This document shows, one piece after another, positions 9,197-18,197 of a stretch of DNA of 64,000 nt. Each line of letters starts with the position of its first letter. Position 1 is the stretch's first letter. This DNA is from Pedosphaera sp. (GTDB lineage Bacteria; Verrucomicrobiota; Verrucomicrobiia; Limisphaerales; AAA164-E04): the NCBI GenBank assembly GCA_002690655.1, contig NZFL01000003.1, positions 1 through 64,000 on the forward strand, in the 5' to 3' direction. The notes beneath the pieces were generated by a model. That model saw only the letters and a list, made by a program, of their open reading frames with translations, had not been told where the DNA came from and made no database searches. The translations under genes were made by a program, and so were the position numbers.

Positions 9197-10624
9197 TCAA
9201 CGAGCTCCGTCCCCACCGATGACAACCGGTATTGTGCGGAGCAGGATCTTGATATCTAGCCACAGAGACCAGTTGTCAATATATTCAAGGTCCAGTCTGA
9301 CCCATTCTTTGAAATCGGTCACTTCATTTCTGCCGCTGATTTGCCAGAGGCAAGTGAGTCCTGGTTTGACACTCAATCGGCGGCGATGAGCCAATTCATC
9401 GAATTGCATGGTCTCATCCACCGGCAAAGGACGCGGGCCTACCAGGCTCATTTCCCCACGCAACACGTTAAACAACTGCGGCAATTCATCAAAACTTCTA
9501 TTCCTGAGGAACTGACCTATCGGCGTAATACGTGGGTCATTGGTGACTTTAAATACCGGCCCAGCCATTTCATTGTAGGCAAGGAGCTCATCCTTGCGCT
9601 GTTCGGCATCTGTCACCATGGTCCTGAATTTAAACATCGTGAAAGGCCGCCCATTCAGCCCGCTGCGCTGTTGTTTAAAAAAAACGGGTCCCTTGGAAGT
9701 AAGCCTGATGGCTAAAGTGCAAAACATTAGAATCGGACTGAAAAGCAATATGGCGAACAAAGCTCCCACAAAATCGATGGATTGTTTCCCTACTGCCTGC
9801 CATGAGAAATCGGGGGTCGATCGAAACACAACAACAGGCCGTCCATATAGCTCATCGAGGGTCGTTCGAGAAATTTGTGTATTGAAAAAATTGGCTAACA
9901 TCCAAACTTCGACGCCTTCCAACTCGCAGGCCTGAATAACTTTTTCAATCCGGCCGAAATAGGTGTGTTTGGTAGCCAGTAAGACTCCATTAGCGGAGTA
10001 TTTGTGCAAGGCATCCAGAAAAGCACTTGCGTTTGAATCGTTGACATCCACCTCAGCCACAATTTCAATATCACTGGCATTTTCAAGGTGAAAATCCTTT
10101 CTGACCTGCTCCACATCCTTGGGGGTCCCAACAACAATGATGCGGCGCCTCAAGCGAGCTTGCCCTAGGGCATGAATCAAATACCGCTGGAGGATCTCTT
10201 CTTTTATGAAGACCAGCATAAAACTGAAGGCACCAAAGAGAATAAATACCGCGCGAGCGAGTTGTGCCTTGGCAAAAAAGACGATTATGATAAGCGAAAC
10301 AGTGATCAGGACACACACTTTAAACAACTGCCAAGCAGTGAGTCGGCGGGACGCTAAAAGAGGGCGCCTGTAAAACCCTTGTGCCTGAAGGAGAACCAAT
10401 GACAGAGGAACGGTCAGGAACAGGAAAGGCATAAATTCACTGAAGGGCTCAATTTCACTGATATCCTTGGCGCCTCCGAACATCCCCAGTATGTTCAGGC
10501 CAAGCTCTCCCAGCAAGGTTTCATTAGTCCTGAGCCAGTACGCTAACCAGAAGCCTACTGCAAATAGGCCGGCATCAAGCAATCTCTGAATATGATTGCG
10601 TATCTGCTGCTGTCTTCTCAGCAT
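9197..10624 (-). CDS. Polyprenyl glycosylphosphotransferase (WbaP/EpsE-like)
   Basis: Product of 475 residues that starts exopolysaccharide repeat-unit assembly by moving a sugar phosphate from a UDP-sugar to undecaprenyl phosphate in the inner membrane. The N-terminus carries several membrane helices (about residues 10-130). A Rossmann-like soluble domain follows at about 150-265 (IIVVGTPKDVEQV), then another helix at about 285-305. The bacterial sugar transferase domain fills the C-terminus: FFKQQRSGLNGRPF, MFKFRTM, NRSFDELPQLFNVL, GEMSLVGPRPLP and KPGLTCLWQISGR. The length fits the five-helix WbaP class. It is the last gene of the EPS/exosortase locus, 90 bp after the EpsI-like gene. Sugar specificity cannot be read. 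Confidence 0.93.
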   Translation of the reverse strand: MLRRQQQIRNHIQRLLDAGLFAVGFWLAYWLRTNETLLGELGLNILGMFGGAKDISEIEPFSEFMPFLFLTVPLSLVLLQAQGFYRRPLLASRRLTAWQLFKVCVLITVSLIIIVFFAKAQLARAVFILFGAFSFMLVFIKEEILQRYLIHALGQARLRRRIIVVGTPKDVEQVRKDFHLENASDIEIVAEVDVNDSNASAFLDALHKYSANGVLLATKHTYFGRIEKVIQACELEGVEVWMLANFFNTQISRTTLDELYGRPVVVFRSTPDFSWQAVGKQSIDFVGALFAILLFSPILMFCTLAIRLTSKGPVFFKQQRSGLNGRPFTMFKFRTMVTDAEQRKDELLAYNEMAGPVFKVTNDPRITPIGQFLRNRSFDELPQLFNVLRGEMSLVGPRPLPVDETMQFDELAHRRRLSVKPGLTCLWQISGRNEVTDFKEWVRLDLEYIDNWSLWLDIKILLRTIPVVIGGDGAR

Positions 10625-10714
10625 GTCAGGCTAAAGTTGAAGTCTCCATGGTTAGATCCTTAAGTATTGAAAGAAGAGCGCTGCAACATGGGAAATTGCA
10701 AGTAAAATCAAGTA

Positions 10715-11425
10715 TCATTCATTTTTAGAATCATCCTTTTGAGGGATGGTCATTTGAAATTCAGGTATGGCTGCTTTGATGAATTCACGCATTTTCTTGT
10801 ATGTAGGTTCCTCGTTACCTGGCACAGAATATGAGGAAACGGTAACGTAAGCCCAACGCTGCATCTGACCTTTGGTAAATAAATCTTTAGCCATAAGCCA
10901 CATCCTTTGATAGTGCTCCTCGGTCACATGATGTTCATCAACAAACCAGTAATAAAGTAAGCCACTGTATTCGACGCCTTTGAACAGTTTGGACGACTTC
11001 AATCTCATGGCAGGAAGCTCGTATTCCTCCGGGTGAGCGATTGGAATAGTTACGGGTTCAGTTTCTTTTATCTGAAAACCAGCCCCGGTCAAACAATACT
11101 GGGGTTTGTGGATGCTGGTGCGGTCCAGCCCCATCAACACCACCATGATATCGATATAAAATCCATCAGCGTTTTTATATCGACGTTTCGTAATCGTCGT
11201 ATCTGGAGGAAGAGCTTCTTTTTCAACCACAGTTACTTCCAGATCTTCGCCAACCAAATCCAGCACCCAGTCGGGGAGTTTGACCGGAGGAAGTTTCTCC
11301 GGGGATTCCTTTACTAATTGCACCCCCGGTTTGCCCATTTGCTGGTGAGATTTCCAATAGCTCAGAAATCCCCCAACACCACCGACCAATCCGCTCACTA
11401 ATATGAGCATAAGCAAGTTCTTCAT
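10715..11425 (-). CDS. EpsI/exosortase-associated protein (DUF3485-like)
   Basis: Product of 236 residues with an N-terminal membrane anchor (LLMLILVSGLVGGVGGFL). The soluble part carries GLDRTSIHKPQYCLTGAGF, resembling the conserved centre of the EpsI family (exosortase C-terminal or partner domain). Its start overlaps the exosortase stop by 4 bp (ATGA), so the two are translationally coupled. In many bacteria EpsI is fused to or encoded beside the exosortase and acts in EPS export and protein sorting, with its biochemical role still unclear. Family assignment is good from motif plus neighbour. Confidence 0.85.
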   Translation of the reverse strand: MKNLLMLILVSGLVGGVGGFLSYWKSHQQMGKPGVQLVKESPEKLPPVKLPDWVLDLVGEDLEVTVVEKEALPPDTTITKRRYKNADGFYIDIMVVLMGLDRTSIHKPQYCLTGAGFQIKETEPVTIPIAHPEEYELPAMRLKSSKLFKGVEYSGLLYYWFVDEHHVTEEHYQRMWLMAKDLFTKGQMQRWAYVTVSSYSVPGNEEPTYKKMREFIKAAIPEFQMTIPQKDDSKNE

Positions 11426-12390
11426 TGTGGGTCTCCTTTGATTTCTGCTGAGGTTTCAGGCTCTTTGAACCAGTAATCCAGTGCAAATATGCCGAATATG
11501 GCGACCAGAAAAGTCACGAAACCGAGTTTCTGCTCCCAATAGGCACCGGCATCCTGCCCGAATTCATCCCCAATAATGATCACAAGGACGATCCTGAGAG
11601 TATTTCCGGCCACGGCCAGAGGCACAGAAAGCAAGATCAATAGAATCCGCTTCCACCAGGCCTGGTAGGCGATGAAACCAAACGCAAGCGTCAGGGGAAC
11701 TAAAGTCATCAAACTACGAATACCACTGCAGGCTGCAGCAACGTCATAGGTGAATTTTTCGTTCACATCCATAATCAGTGTCCCCTGCCTGACAACATCA
11801 ATCTGAAGGATAGTATCGCTAAATCCGGCCGCCAAAGTAGAGACCAATACGCGCAAGGGGAAGGTGATAGGCTGAGCCAAAGAGCCAATGGGCACGCAAA
11901 ACAAGAAAAGTATGTAGGGAAAAAACGTGGCCCTTAGCCACGCCAGCCCCCAACAAAAACCCATCAGGCCATAAAAACCAAAAAACATTCCTAAAAGTGA
12001 AATACGCGTTTGCTGAGCGATGTATCCCACTATATGCAATACCAGCCCAAGCGCTAATAATGAAAGCCCGGGCCACCATGCCTTGAACTCGAGACTTGCC
12101 AACTCCTTGCGTTTCCATATCAGAAGAATCACGACAGCGAAAGGGATCAGGTTTCCATGACCGTCTTCTGAATATTTGGCGTTATAGGCGTTGTAGGCCC
12201 ATTCAAAAGCCGAAGAGGTATCCACATACCCAAATGTCGCATTACCAAATAAATGAAAGAGGAAAGCCATGGCAATCGCTCCCACCAAAAACACACTTTT
12301 GTGGGGTAGCCTTTTCAATAAAACGGATATTTCTTTGAATATATCCGCTGCTGAGCTTTCCTCAGGCTCTCTTTTTTCCACATTTTCCAT
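11422..12390 (-). CDS. Exosortase (EpsH/Xrt family), catalytic His not found
   Basis: Product of 322 residues with about eight membrane helices. Exosortases are integral-membrane cysteine transpeptidases that cut and anchor PEP-CTERM-type proteins. The catalytic Cys is seen in AAACSGIRSLMTLVPL and the Arg in GNTLRIVLVI. The third conserved residue, normally a His about 25-30 residues after the Arg, is not seen; the matching stretch reads GAYWEQKLGFVTF. Start is ATG at 12390. It lies 82 bp after the WecG-like gene and overlaps epsI by ATGA, so it belongs to the polysaccharide operon. I cannot assign an Xrt subtype, and no obvious sorted substrate is encoded in this window. Confidence 0.88.
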   Translation of the reverse strand: MENVEKREPEESSAADIFKEISVLLKRLPHKSVFLVGAIAMAFLFHLFGNATFGYVDTSSAFEWAYNAYNAKYSEDGHGNLIPFAVVILLIWKRKELASLEFKAWWPGLSLLALGLVLHIVGYIAQQTRISLLGMFFGFYGLMGFCWGLAWLRATFFPYILFLFCVPIGSLAQPITFPLRVLVSTLAAGFSDTILQIDVVRQGTLIMDVNEKFTYDVAAACSGIRSLMTLVPLTLAFGFIAYQAWWKRILLILLSVPLAVAGNTLRIVLVIIIGDEFGQDAGAYWEQKLGFVTFLVAIFGIFALDYWFKEPETSAEIKGDPQ

Positions 12391-12472
12391 GAATATTGAG
12401 ATACATTAGATTTTGGACCGATTTAATCTTATTTCACTCAGACTTAAATAAAATTTTCCGTGGCAGAGTGTA

Positions 12473-13246
12473 TCACGGGGCAAATCCCCTTTTCCATGCA
12501 TTGCCTTTAAGCAAACCACGGACAAGGAGGAATAGGAACATCGTGTTGTAATAGAGGTATCTGCCGAATAGCCGCCTAGGCTCACTCAGCAATCGGAACA
12601 ACCAGCCTAAGCCCATGTTCTGCATCCACATGGGAGCGTCAGGTTTGGTTCCCGCATTCACATCAAACGCAAAACCAACCGCCAGCAAAAGCCCGCGCTT
12701 TATCTCATCTTTATGCTGATGAATCCATGCTTGCTGCTTGGGTGTCCCTAAACCAACCCAGATAAAATCAGGCCCAAGACGATTGATCTCTTGAACGATT
12801 TCCGCTGATGATTCTTCCTTGAAATAGCCATTCTGCATTCCCACAACCTGAACTTCAGGCTGCCATTTCTCAAAAGCTTGCTTCAGTTGCTCCAAACAAG
12901 CATCCGAACCCCCAAGAAAAAAATGTGTGAATGGTTTGGGCGAGTGATTGACACAATGTTTCATGAACGCAGGACCGTAAACCCTGTCTTTCAAGTTCGC
13001 CTGCTGATTGTTCAGGCACCAGATAAGGGGCATGCCGTCGGGAATGAAGTAATCCACATTGGAGGTCTGTTCCCTAAAAGCGGCATCCAGGCATCGCATG
13101 GTAATGATCTGGGTGTTTGAAAAATCCAATGAAATTACCCTGTCTTTTTTGGATTCTTGCTGACAAAAAAAGGTCAGGTCCGCATAGGAAGTCGCCCTGA
13201 CAGGCGTCCCCAGTATATGATGACAAGGCAGATCGTTCACCTTCAT
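12473..13246 (-). CDS. WecG/TagA/CpsF family glycosyltransferase
   Basis: Product of 257 residues, glycosyltransferase family GT26. These enzymes add a sugar (often N-acetylmannosamine or its uronic acid) from a UDP-sugar to a polyprenyl-linked acceptor at the cytoplasmic membrane face. Family signatures are DGMPLIWCLN, FFLGGSDACLEQL and FIWVGLGTPKQQAWI, with the acidic/basic YGPAFM region between them. The start overlaps the epimerase stop by 4 bp (ATGA). With the epimerase and the phosphotransferase it probably builds an exopolysaccharide or O-antigen-like repeat. The transferred sugar is unknown. Confidence 0.9.
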   Translation of the reverse strand: MKVNDLPCHHILGTPVRATSYADLTFFCQQESKKDRVISLDFSNTQIITMRCLDAAFREQTSNVDYFIPDGMPLIWCLNNQQANLKDRVYGPAFMKHCVNHSPKPFTHFFLGGSDACLEQLKQAFEKWQPEVQVVGMQNGYFKEESSAEIVQEINRLGPDFIWVGLGTPKQQAWIHQHKDEIKRGLLLAVGFAFDVNAGTKPDAPMWMQNMGLGWLFRLLSEPRRLFGRYLYYNTMFLFLLVRGLLKGNAWKRGFAP

Positions 13247-14283
13247 GAATCCACCTGATGAACCATTCTATCAATGATACGATCCAGAGACCACTTCAGG
13301 TTCCACTGAGGAAAATGACTCTGAAACTTCCGAAGATCGGACATATAACAGATGTGATCACCTTTCCTGTTCTCTTCCACGTATTCGGTTTGAATCTTCT
13401 TTCCCAGCTGGCTTTCGATCTTTGATATACACTCGAGGATGGAGGCGCTGTTCCCACGTCCTCCTCCAAGATTATAAACTTCTCCTTGCCTGGGGTTATT
13501 CGCAAACGCCAGAAAGGCACTGATCACATCTTCGCTGTGGATCTGGTCTCTGACTTGTTTTCCCTTGTAACCAAGCAGTGAATACTTTCCGCCGGATTTG
13601 GCAACTTTGACCAGATAGGAAAGAAAACCGTGCAATTGAACGCCGGAGTGGTGCTCCCCCGTAAGGCACCCTCCCCTGAATATCCCGACATTCATGCCAA
13701 AATACCTGCCATATTCCTGAGCCATCACATCAGCCGCTGTCTTACTCGCTCCGAATAAGCTGTGGAGCGTTTGATCAATGCGACAACTTTCACTGACACC
13801 CCAATAATCCTCTTCTCGCTCGTAGTCCCACCGCGTTGGCAATTCTTTAAGAGGAAACTCATTGGGAGCGTCACCGTAGACTTTGTTGGTAGACATAAAA
13901 ATGAACACTGATTCAGCCTGAGTCTGGCGTGTTGATTCCAGCAAATTCAATGTCCCTCCCGCATTCACATCGAAATCAGTAAACGGAATATCCTTCGCCT
14001 TGTCATGGGAAGGTTGAGCAGCACAATGGATGATTAGGTCAAATTTGTGTTGCTTGAATAAATCCAGCACACCTTCTCGGTCTCTGATATCGAGGGTATG
14101 ATGAGTGAAATTCCTGGTTGTTTTACGTAAACGCTCAAGCACCCATGTGGTATCCCCCGCCGGGCCAAAGAATTCACGCCGCATATTATTGTCTACACCC
14201 GACACAACATGCCCCGCCCGCTCCAATAACCGAACTGCTTCGGACCCGATCAATCCACTTGACCCTGTGACAAGAACTTTCAT
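13243..14283 (-). CDS. NAD-dependent nucleotide-sugar epimerase/dehydratase
   Basis: Extended short-chain dehydrogenase of 346 residues. It begins with a Rossmann fold (MKVLVTGSSGLIGSEAV, GxxGxxG type). A Tyr-containing active-site area reads SKTAADVMAQEYGRYFG, but with Ser-Lys-Thr-Ala replacing a clear YxxxK, so the catalytic pair is uncertain. The conserved FRGGCLTGEHHSG and GVYNLGGGRGN-like parts match CDP-paratose/UDP-sugar epimerases. I set the start at ATG 14283 because the open frame upstream reads through the antisense side of a tRNA. First gene of the EPS/exosortase operon; it overlaps the glycosyltransferase by ATGA. Substrate not determinable. Confidence 0.87.
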   Translation of the reverse strand: MKVLVTGSSGLIGSEAVRLLERAGHVVSGVDNNMRREFFGPAGDTTWVLERLRKTTRNFTHHTLDIRDREGVLDLFKQHKFDLIIHCAAQPSHDKAKDIPFTDFDVNAGGTLNLLESTRQTQAESVFIFMSTNKVYGDAPNEFPLKELPTRWDYEREEDYWGVSESCRIDQTLHSLFGASKTAADVMAQEYGRYFGMNVGIFRGGCLTGEHHSGVQLHGFLSYLVKVAKSGGKYSLLGYKGKQVRDQIHSEDVISAFLAFANNPRQGEVYNLGGGRGNSASILECISKIESQLGKKIQTEYVEENRKGDHICYMSDLRKFQSHFPQWNLKWSLDRIIDRMVHQVDS

Positions 14284-14372
14284 TGGCGGCGAAGGATAAT
14301 AGTTGAAGGGAATTCTGAAAAGATTTTCCGAAAAGAAACCATCTATTGCAAACAGCAAATGCAGGATTAAAA

Positions 14373-14447
<75 letters not shown>

Positions 14448-14486
14448 ACCCGTAGAAGTCTCGCTTTTACAAACGAAGAGAGAAAC

Positions 14487-14515
14487 TAAGTAGATCATCG
14501 CGCCCAATGTGACAA
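14487..14515 (-). promoter_or_regulatory. Candidate promoter for the CAU tRNA and EPS operon
   Basis: Minus strand TTGTCA (14510-14515), 17-base spacer and TACTTA (14487-14492). The -35 matches five of six consensus bases, the -10 is poor. It lies about 40 bp before the tRNA 5' end. The 90 bp between tRNA and epimerase has no terminator-like hairpin, so the operon could be co-transcribed. Confidence 0.3.
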
Positions 14516-14652
14516 GCGATTATTTTGATGAATTTACTTTTTCTGATCCACCGCAACATTGAAAATTATCAGGATTGAGTCAAAACTTGAGGCGAACGGA
14601 GATATCCCGTGATAGTATTGGTCAAACCCAGAGCACAGCCAAAGATCTTGGA

Positions 14653-14681
14653 CTTTCCTTTTTGCATGCAATCACTATAAT
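14653..14681 (+). promoter_or_regulatory. Candidate promoter for the quinoprotein gene
   Basis: A perfect TATAAT lies at 14676-14681, with a weak -35 (CTTTCC/TTTCCT) 16-17 bases upstream. Transcription would begin near 14688, at or just before the possible GTG start, leaving a leaderless or very short-leader message. Confidence 0.45.
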
Positions 14682-14687
14682 TCGGAT

Positions 14688-16862
14688 GTGATTCACAAAA
14701 CCATGCATCGTCACCCCAATTTGAGCAAAGCCTTGGCGCTCATTTACCTCGAAGCTCTGTTCTGTCTATCTGTAATTCAATTACAAGCGCATGCCAATGA
14801 TTGGAAGGCATTTGGAGCCGACAATGCCAGCACTCAATATTCGCCACTCAAACAGATTCACCAAGGGAATGTAAAGCACCTCAAGGTAGCTTGGGAATAC
14901 AAATCAGAACCACTCAATAAAAAATCGCGCTCTCAGATCCAATGCAACCCCCTCGTTATCGATGGAGTGCTTTATGGATCCTCTCCCAACCTGATCATCT
15001 TTGCTGTGGACGCTGCAACTGGAGAGGAAAAGTGGCAGTTTAATCCTTTCACAAAAAGCAATCCAGTCGGTGTAAATCGTGGTCTGATATTCTGGGAAGA
15101 GGCGGGAAAATCGAGGATCCTATTCACGGCAAGCCATTGGCTGCACGCTCTCGACACAAAAACAGGTCACCTTATTCCAGATTTCGGGTATGGAGGGCGA
15201 ATTGACCTTCGAAAACATTTGCGCCCAGGCGCTGAAAAATCCTTCATTCTTTCCAACACGCCAGGATCGATCTACGGGGATTTACTTATTTTGGGTACTC
15301 GTGTCAGCGAAGGCCCTGGACCATCAGCCCCTGGATATATTCGTGCCTACAACGTCAGAACGGGAAATCTTGAATGGGTCTTTCACACAATACCCCACCC
15401 CGGTGAATTTGGTTATGAAACCTGGCCCAGCGATGCCTGGAGCAGGATGGGTGGAGCCAATGCCTGGAGTGGATTGGCCGTCGACGAGAAGCGTGGATGG
15501 GTTTTTTGTCCAACGGGCTCACCCGCTTTTGATTTTTGGGGTGGCAACCGTAAAGGCAAAAATCTTTTTGGAAATTGCCTTTTGGTATTAGATGCCAAGA
15601 CTGGAGAAAGGGTATGGCATTACCAACTGGTCCACCATGATCTTTGGGATCGTGATCTTCCGGCTTCTCCCAACCTTATTGAGTTAACAATCAATCAAGA
15701 AACAGTAGAAGCTGTCGCGCAAATTACCAAATCGGGCCATGTTTTTCTGTTTCACCGTGAAACCGGTAAGCCTGTTTTCCCAATTGAGGAACGCCCCTTC
15801 CCCCCTTCCGACCTGAAAGAGGAAGAAGCTTGGCCAACACAGCCCATACCTACCATTCCGCCGCCCTTTGCACGCCAACAATTGAACCCTGGCGATATCA
15901 CTCAAATTTCCCCCGAATCCAACACATTGATGAGCGCCAAATTGAAGTCAGTTCGAAGTGGCGGTCAATTCGTGCCACCAAGTGCAGCTGGAACGGTTAT
16001 TTTCCCGGGATTCGACGGGGGTGGCGAATGGGGGGGAGCCGCGTGGGATCCAGCAACGGAATGGTTATATGTGAACGCCAATGAAATGCCATGGATACTT
16101 ACAATGGTAGAAAGTGGTAAGGATATATCCACAGCAGACATATCGAGCGGTAAATTACTTTACAGAAGATTGTGTGCAACATGCCACGGAATGGACCAAG
16201 AGGGCGATCCTCAGAAAACCTTTCCGGCGATAGCCAACATTGGTGAAAAAATGAACAAGGCAGAAATCATGGCTCAAATGAGTCAAGGTAAAGGAGTCAT
16301 GCCTGCTTTTGATTTTTTGAAAGAAGCGGAAAAATCCGCAATTGCCAATTTTTTACTGGGAGGTGAGGTGGCAGAAAAACCAGACTCATTCACACAAAAA
16401 AGAGAAGCGAAAACGAAGGGAGGTGGGGACAAATCCCCTTATACTCACACTGGATATAACCGTTTCCTCGATAATGAGGGCTACCCGGCTGTCAAACCAC
16501 CGTGGGGAACTTTGAATGCAATTGACCTGAAAGAAGGACGCATCATCTGGCAAGTCACACTGGGAGAATTTAAAGACCTGACAGCCCGGGGCATCTCACC
16601 CACAGGCACCGAAAACTATGGAGGTCCCGCAGTCACGGCTGGTGGACTAATTTTCATCGGAGCATCAAAGGATGAAAAATTCCGAGCATTTGATAAATTC
16701 ACTGGAGAGGTCCTTTGGGAAGCCAACCTTCCAGCAGGCGGATATGCAACACCCGCCATTTATGCCATTGACGGCAAACAGTATATTGTGATTGCGTGTG
16801 GGGGAGGAAAAATGAACACAAAGTCAGGTGCTTCCTACATAGCTTTTAGTCTGCCAAACTAA
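14688..16862 (+). CDS. PQQ-dependent dehydrogenase with inserted cytochrome c domain
   Basis: Product of 724 residues (GTG start at 14688; ATG at 14703 is an alternative) with an N-terminal signal peptide ending near QAHA. The body is an eight-blade PQQ beta-propeller of the quinoprotein glucose dehydrogenase type: WKAFGADNASTQYSPL opening, VDAATGEEKWQF, LDAKTGERVWHYQLVHHDLWDRDLPASP and closing blades such as FTGEVLWEANLPAGGYATP. A class I cytochrome c domain is inserted at about residues 480-565 (CATCHG haem site, with Met in VMPAF as likely axial ligand). It would oxidise an alcohol or sugar in the periplasm and pass electrons through the haem. Substrate unknown; PQQ synthesis genes are not in the window. 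The pseudopilin-like gene follows after 9 bp. Confidence 0.9.
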   Translation: MIHKTMHRHPNLSKALALIYLEALFCLSVIQLQAHANDWKAFGADNASTQYSPLKQIHQGNVKHLKVAWEYKSEPLNKKSRSQIQCNPLVIDGVLYGSSPNLIIFAVDAATGEEKWQFNPFTKSNPVGVNRGLIFWEEAGKSRILFTASHWLHALDTKTGHLIPDFGYGGRIDLRKHLRPGAEKSFILSNTPGSIYGDLLILGTRVSEGPGPSAPGYIRAYNVRTGNLEWVFHTIPHPGEFGYETWPSDAWSRMGGANAWSGLAVDEKRGWVFCPTGSPAFDFWGGNRKGKNLFGNCLLVLDAKTGERVWHYQLVHHDLWDRDLPASPNLIELTINQETVEAVAQITKSGHVFLFHRETGKPVFPIEERPFPPSDLKEEEAWPTQPIPTIPPPFARQQLNPGDITQISPESNTLMSAKLKSVRSGGQFVPPSAAGTVIFPGFDGGGEWGGAAWDPATEWLYVNANEMPWILTMVESGKDISTADISSGKLLYRRLCATCHGMDQEGDPQKTFPAIANIGEKMNKAEIMAQMSQGKGVMPAFDFLKEAEKSAIANFLLGGEVAEKPDSFTQKREAKTKGGGDKSPYTHTGYNRFLDNEGYPAVKPPWGTLNAIDLKEGRIIWQVTLGEFKDLTARGISPTGTENYGGPAVTAGGLIFIGASKDEKFRAFDKFTGEVLWEANLPAGGYATPAIYAIDGKQYIVIACGGGKMNTKSGASYIAFSLPN

Positions 16863-16871
16863 TCCTTTTAC

Positions 16872-17603
16872 ATGATCAAAACATCCCATCCAAAAGCGAG
16901 GCAAATTGTTACTTTCAAGGGCTTTACCTTGATTGAGCTATTAGTCGTTATCGCAATCATTGCCATATTGGCAAGTTTGCTGCTACCGGCTTTGAGTCAG
17001 GCTAAGAAAAAAGCAAACCGAATCGTGTGCGTGTCGAATATGCGTCAAATTGACCTGGCATTCCGGATGTATCGCTCTGATCATGATGAGCGTTTCCCTG
17101 ACAGGAGAGATTTAAAATCCTTATTACCTGGCGGTTACAAACCCTGGGGAAATTGGCCCAGGTCTGATCCTCGCTCAGGTTGGGCGGGATTGATCTTATC
17201 CAATACAGTGGGCTCCGAAAAGATCTGGATGTGTCCGAGCATCAGGAAATCACCGTTGGGAAAGGCTATTTCATCAGTCCAGCATATTGGTTTTACAACA
17301 AATGCTCCGTTGAGTGGATATTGGATGTGGCGATTCGACCAAAATACAGAAGAAATCCCACTGGATAATTTTTGGGGGAAAACAGAAAATCAAGTCATTC
17401 AACATTTGAGGAAAGAAGCTAATCCTTTTATAGGCATCCCAAATGGTCCTACGGAGGTCGAATTGATGGTCGATGTCTACTATCCTTCTACAATCGACAG
17501 TATCGATGAATCGATCAGAGGAAGAGCCGTTCATCCAAAGGGAAGAAACAGGCTCATGATGGATGGACACGTTCAATTCCTCAAAGACAAACGCACACAA
17601 TAA
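16872..17603 (+). CDS. Prepilin-type pseudopilin with H-X9-DG motif
   Basis: Product of 243 residues. A 17-residue basic leader ends at [26 protein letters not shown], the class III prepilin signal cut by PilD/GspO after Gly, leaving Phe+1 and Glu+5. The C-terminus, [19 protein letters not shown], fits the H-X9-DG motif found in the large paralogous prepilin-like families of Planctomycetes and Verrucomicrobia. The middle has Trp- and Pro-rich loops and two Cys. It is 9 bp downstream of the quinoprotein gene and probably co-transcribed. It may be a substrate of one of the two secretin machines in this window, but that is inference. Confidence 0.88.
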   Translation: MIKTSHPKARQIVTFKGFTLIELLVVIAIIAILASLLLPALSQAKKKANRIVCVSNMRQIDLAFRMYRSDHDERFPDRRDLKSLLPGGYKPWGNWPRSDPRSGWAGLILSNTVGSEKIWMCPSIRKSPLGKAISSVQHIGFTTNAPLSGYWMWRFDQNTEEIPLDNFWGKTENQVIQHLRKEANPFIGIPNGPTEVELMVDVYYPSTIDSIDESIRGRAVHPKGRNRLMMDGHVQFLKDKRTQ

Positions 17604-17604
17604 A

Positions 17605-17636
17605 ATAACTCGCTTCTCCTTGGAGAAACGAGTTAT
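17605..17636 (-). terminator. Terminator closing the ribosomal operon
   Basis: Inverted repeat ATAACTCG-TTCTCC / GGAGAA-CGAGTTAT with a TT loop lies between convergent genes. Read on the minus strand the stem is followed by TTTTATTG, so it fits an intrinsic terminator after rplQ. It may also stop plus-strand transcription, though no T run follows on that side. Confidence 0.75.
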
Positions 17637-17662
17637 GAGAGATTGAATTTGCCTTACTGCTG

Positions 17663-18175
17663 TTAAGCGTCTTTCTTTTCTTCTTGCTTGTCAGCTTCTG
17701 GTGTCTCCTCTGAAGAAGTATCAGCATTGGCCTCAGCAGCAGGTGTCTCAGTGGTTGTTGGCGTTTCTGCAGCCGTCTCATCTGTACTATCGGAAGAATC
17801 TTCGGCTTCTGCAGTTGAGTTCGATTCCACAAATTCGATCATTGCCATTTGTGCAGCATCGCCTCGACGTTCATGCAATTTAATGATACGCGTGTAACCA
17901 CCTGGGCGATCCTGATGACCTGGAGCAATTTCGTTAAAAAGAATCTGAACGGCATCTTCCTGATGCAAACGAGAAGCTGCTAACCGGCGGTGGTGAATGG
18001 AACCCTTTTTGCCGAGTGTAACCATTTTTTCCGCAACAGGACGCACTGCTTTGGCCTTTGCTAAGGTAGTAGTAACTCTTTTGTTCTTGATCAGGCTGCA
18101 CACCATGTTAGCCAGCATGGCGTTGCGGTGCGCGCCTTTGCGACCAAGTTTAGCATTACGTTTTAAGTGTCTCAT
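17663..18175 (-). CDS. rplQ: 50S ribosomal protein L17 with acidic tail
   Basis: Product of 170 residues. Residues 1-115 are the L17 core (MRHLKRNAKLGRKGAHRNAM, TTLAKAKAVRPVAEKMVTLGKKG and GGYTRIIKL), which binds 23S rRNA near the tunnel exit. The last 55 residues are a Ser/Thr/Glu/Ala-rich acidic tail absent from the E. coli protein. Last gene of the long ribosomal block, 22 bp after rpoA, followed by a terminator hairpin. Confidence 0.97.
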   Translation of the reverse strand: MRHLKRNAKLGRKGAHRNAMLANMVCSLIKNKRVTTTLAKAKAVRPVAEKMVTLGKKGSIHHRRLAASRLHQEDAVQILFNEIAPGHQDRPGGYTRIIKLHERRGDAAQMAMIEFVESNSTAEAEDSSDSTDETAAETPTTTETPAAEANADTSSEETPEADKQEEKKDA

Positions 18176-18197
18176 GAAAAGTGAATATTAAATTGTT

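Noticed and set aside
12458-12478. Short CCGTG/CACGG hairpin after the exosortase upstream gap
   Set aside because: It is only 5 bp long and spans the stop codon of the WecG-like gene; too weak to call a terminator.
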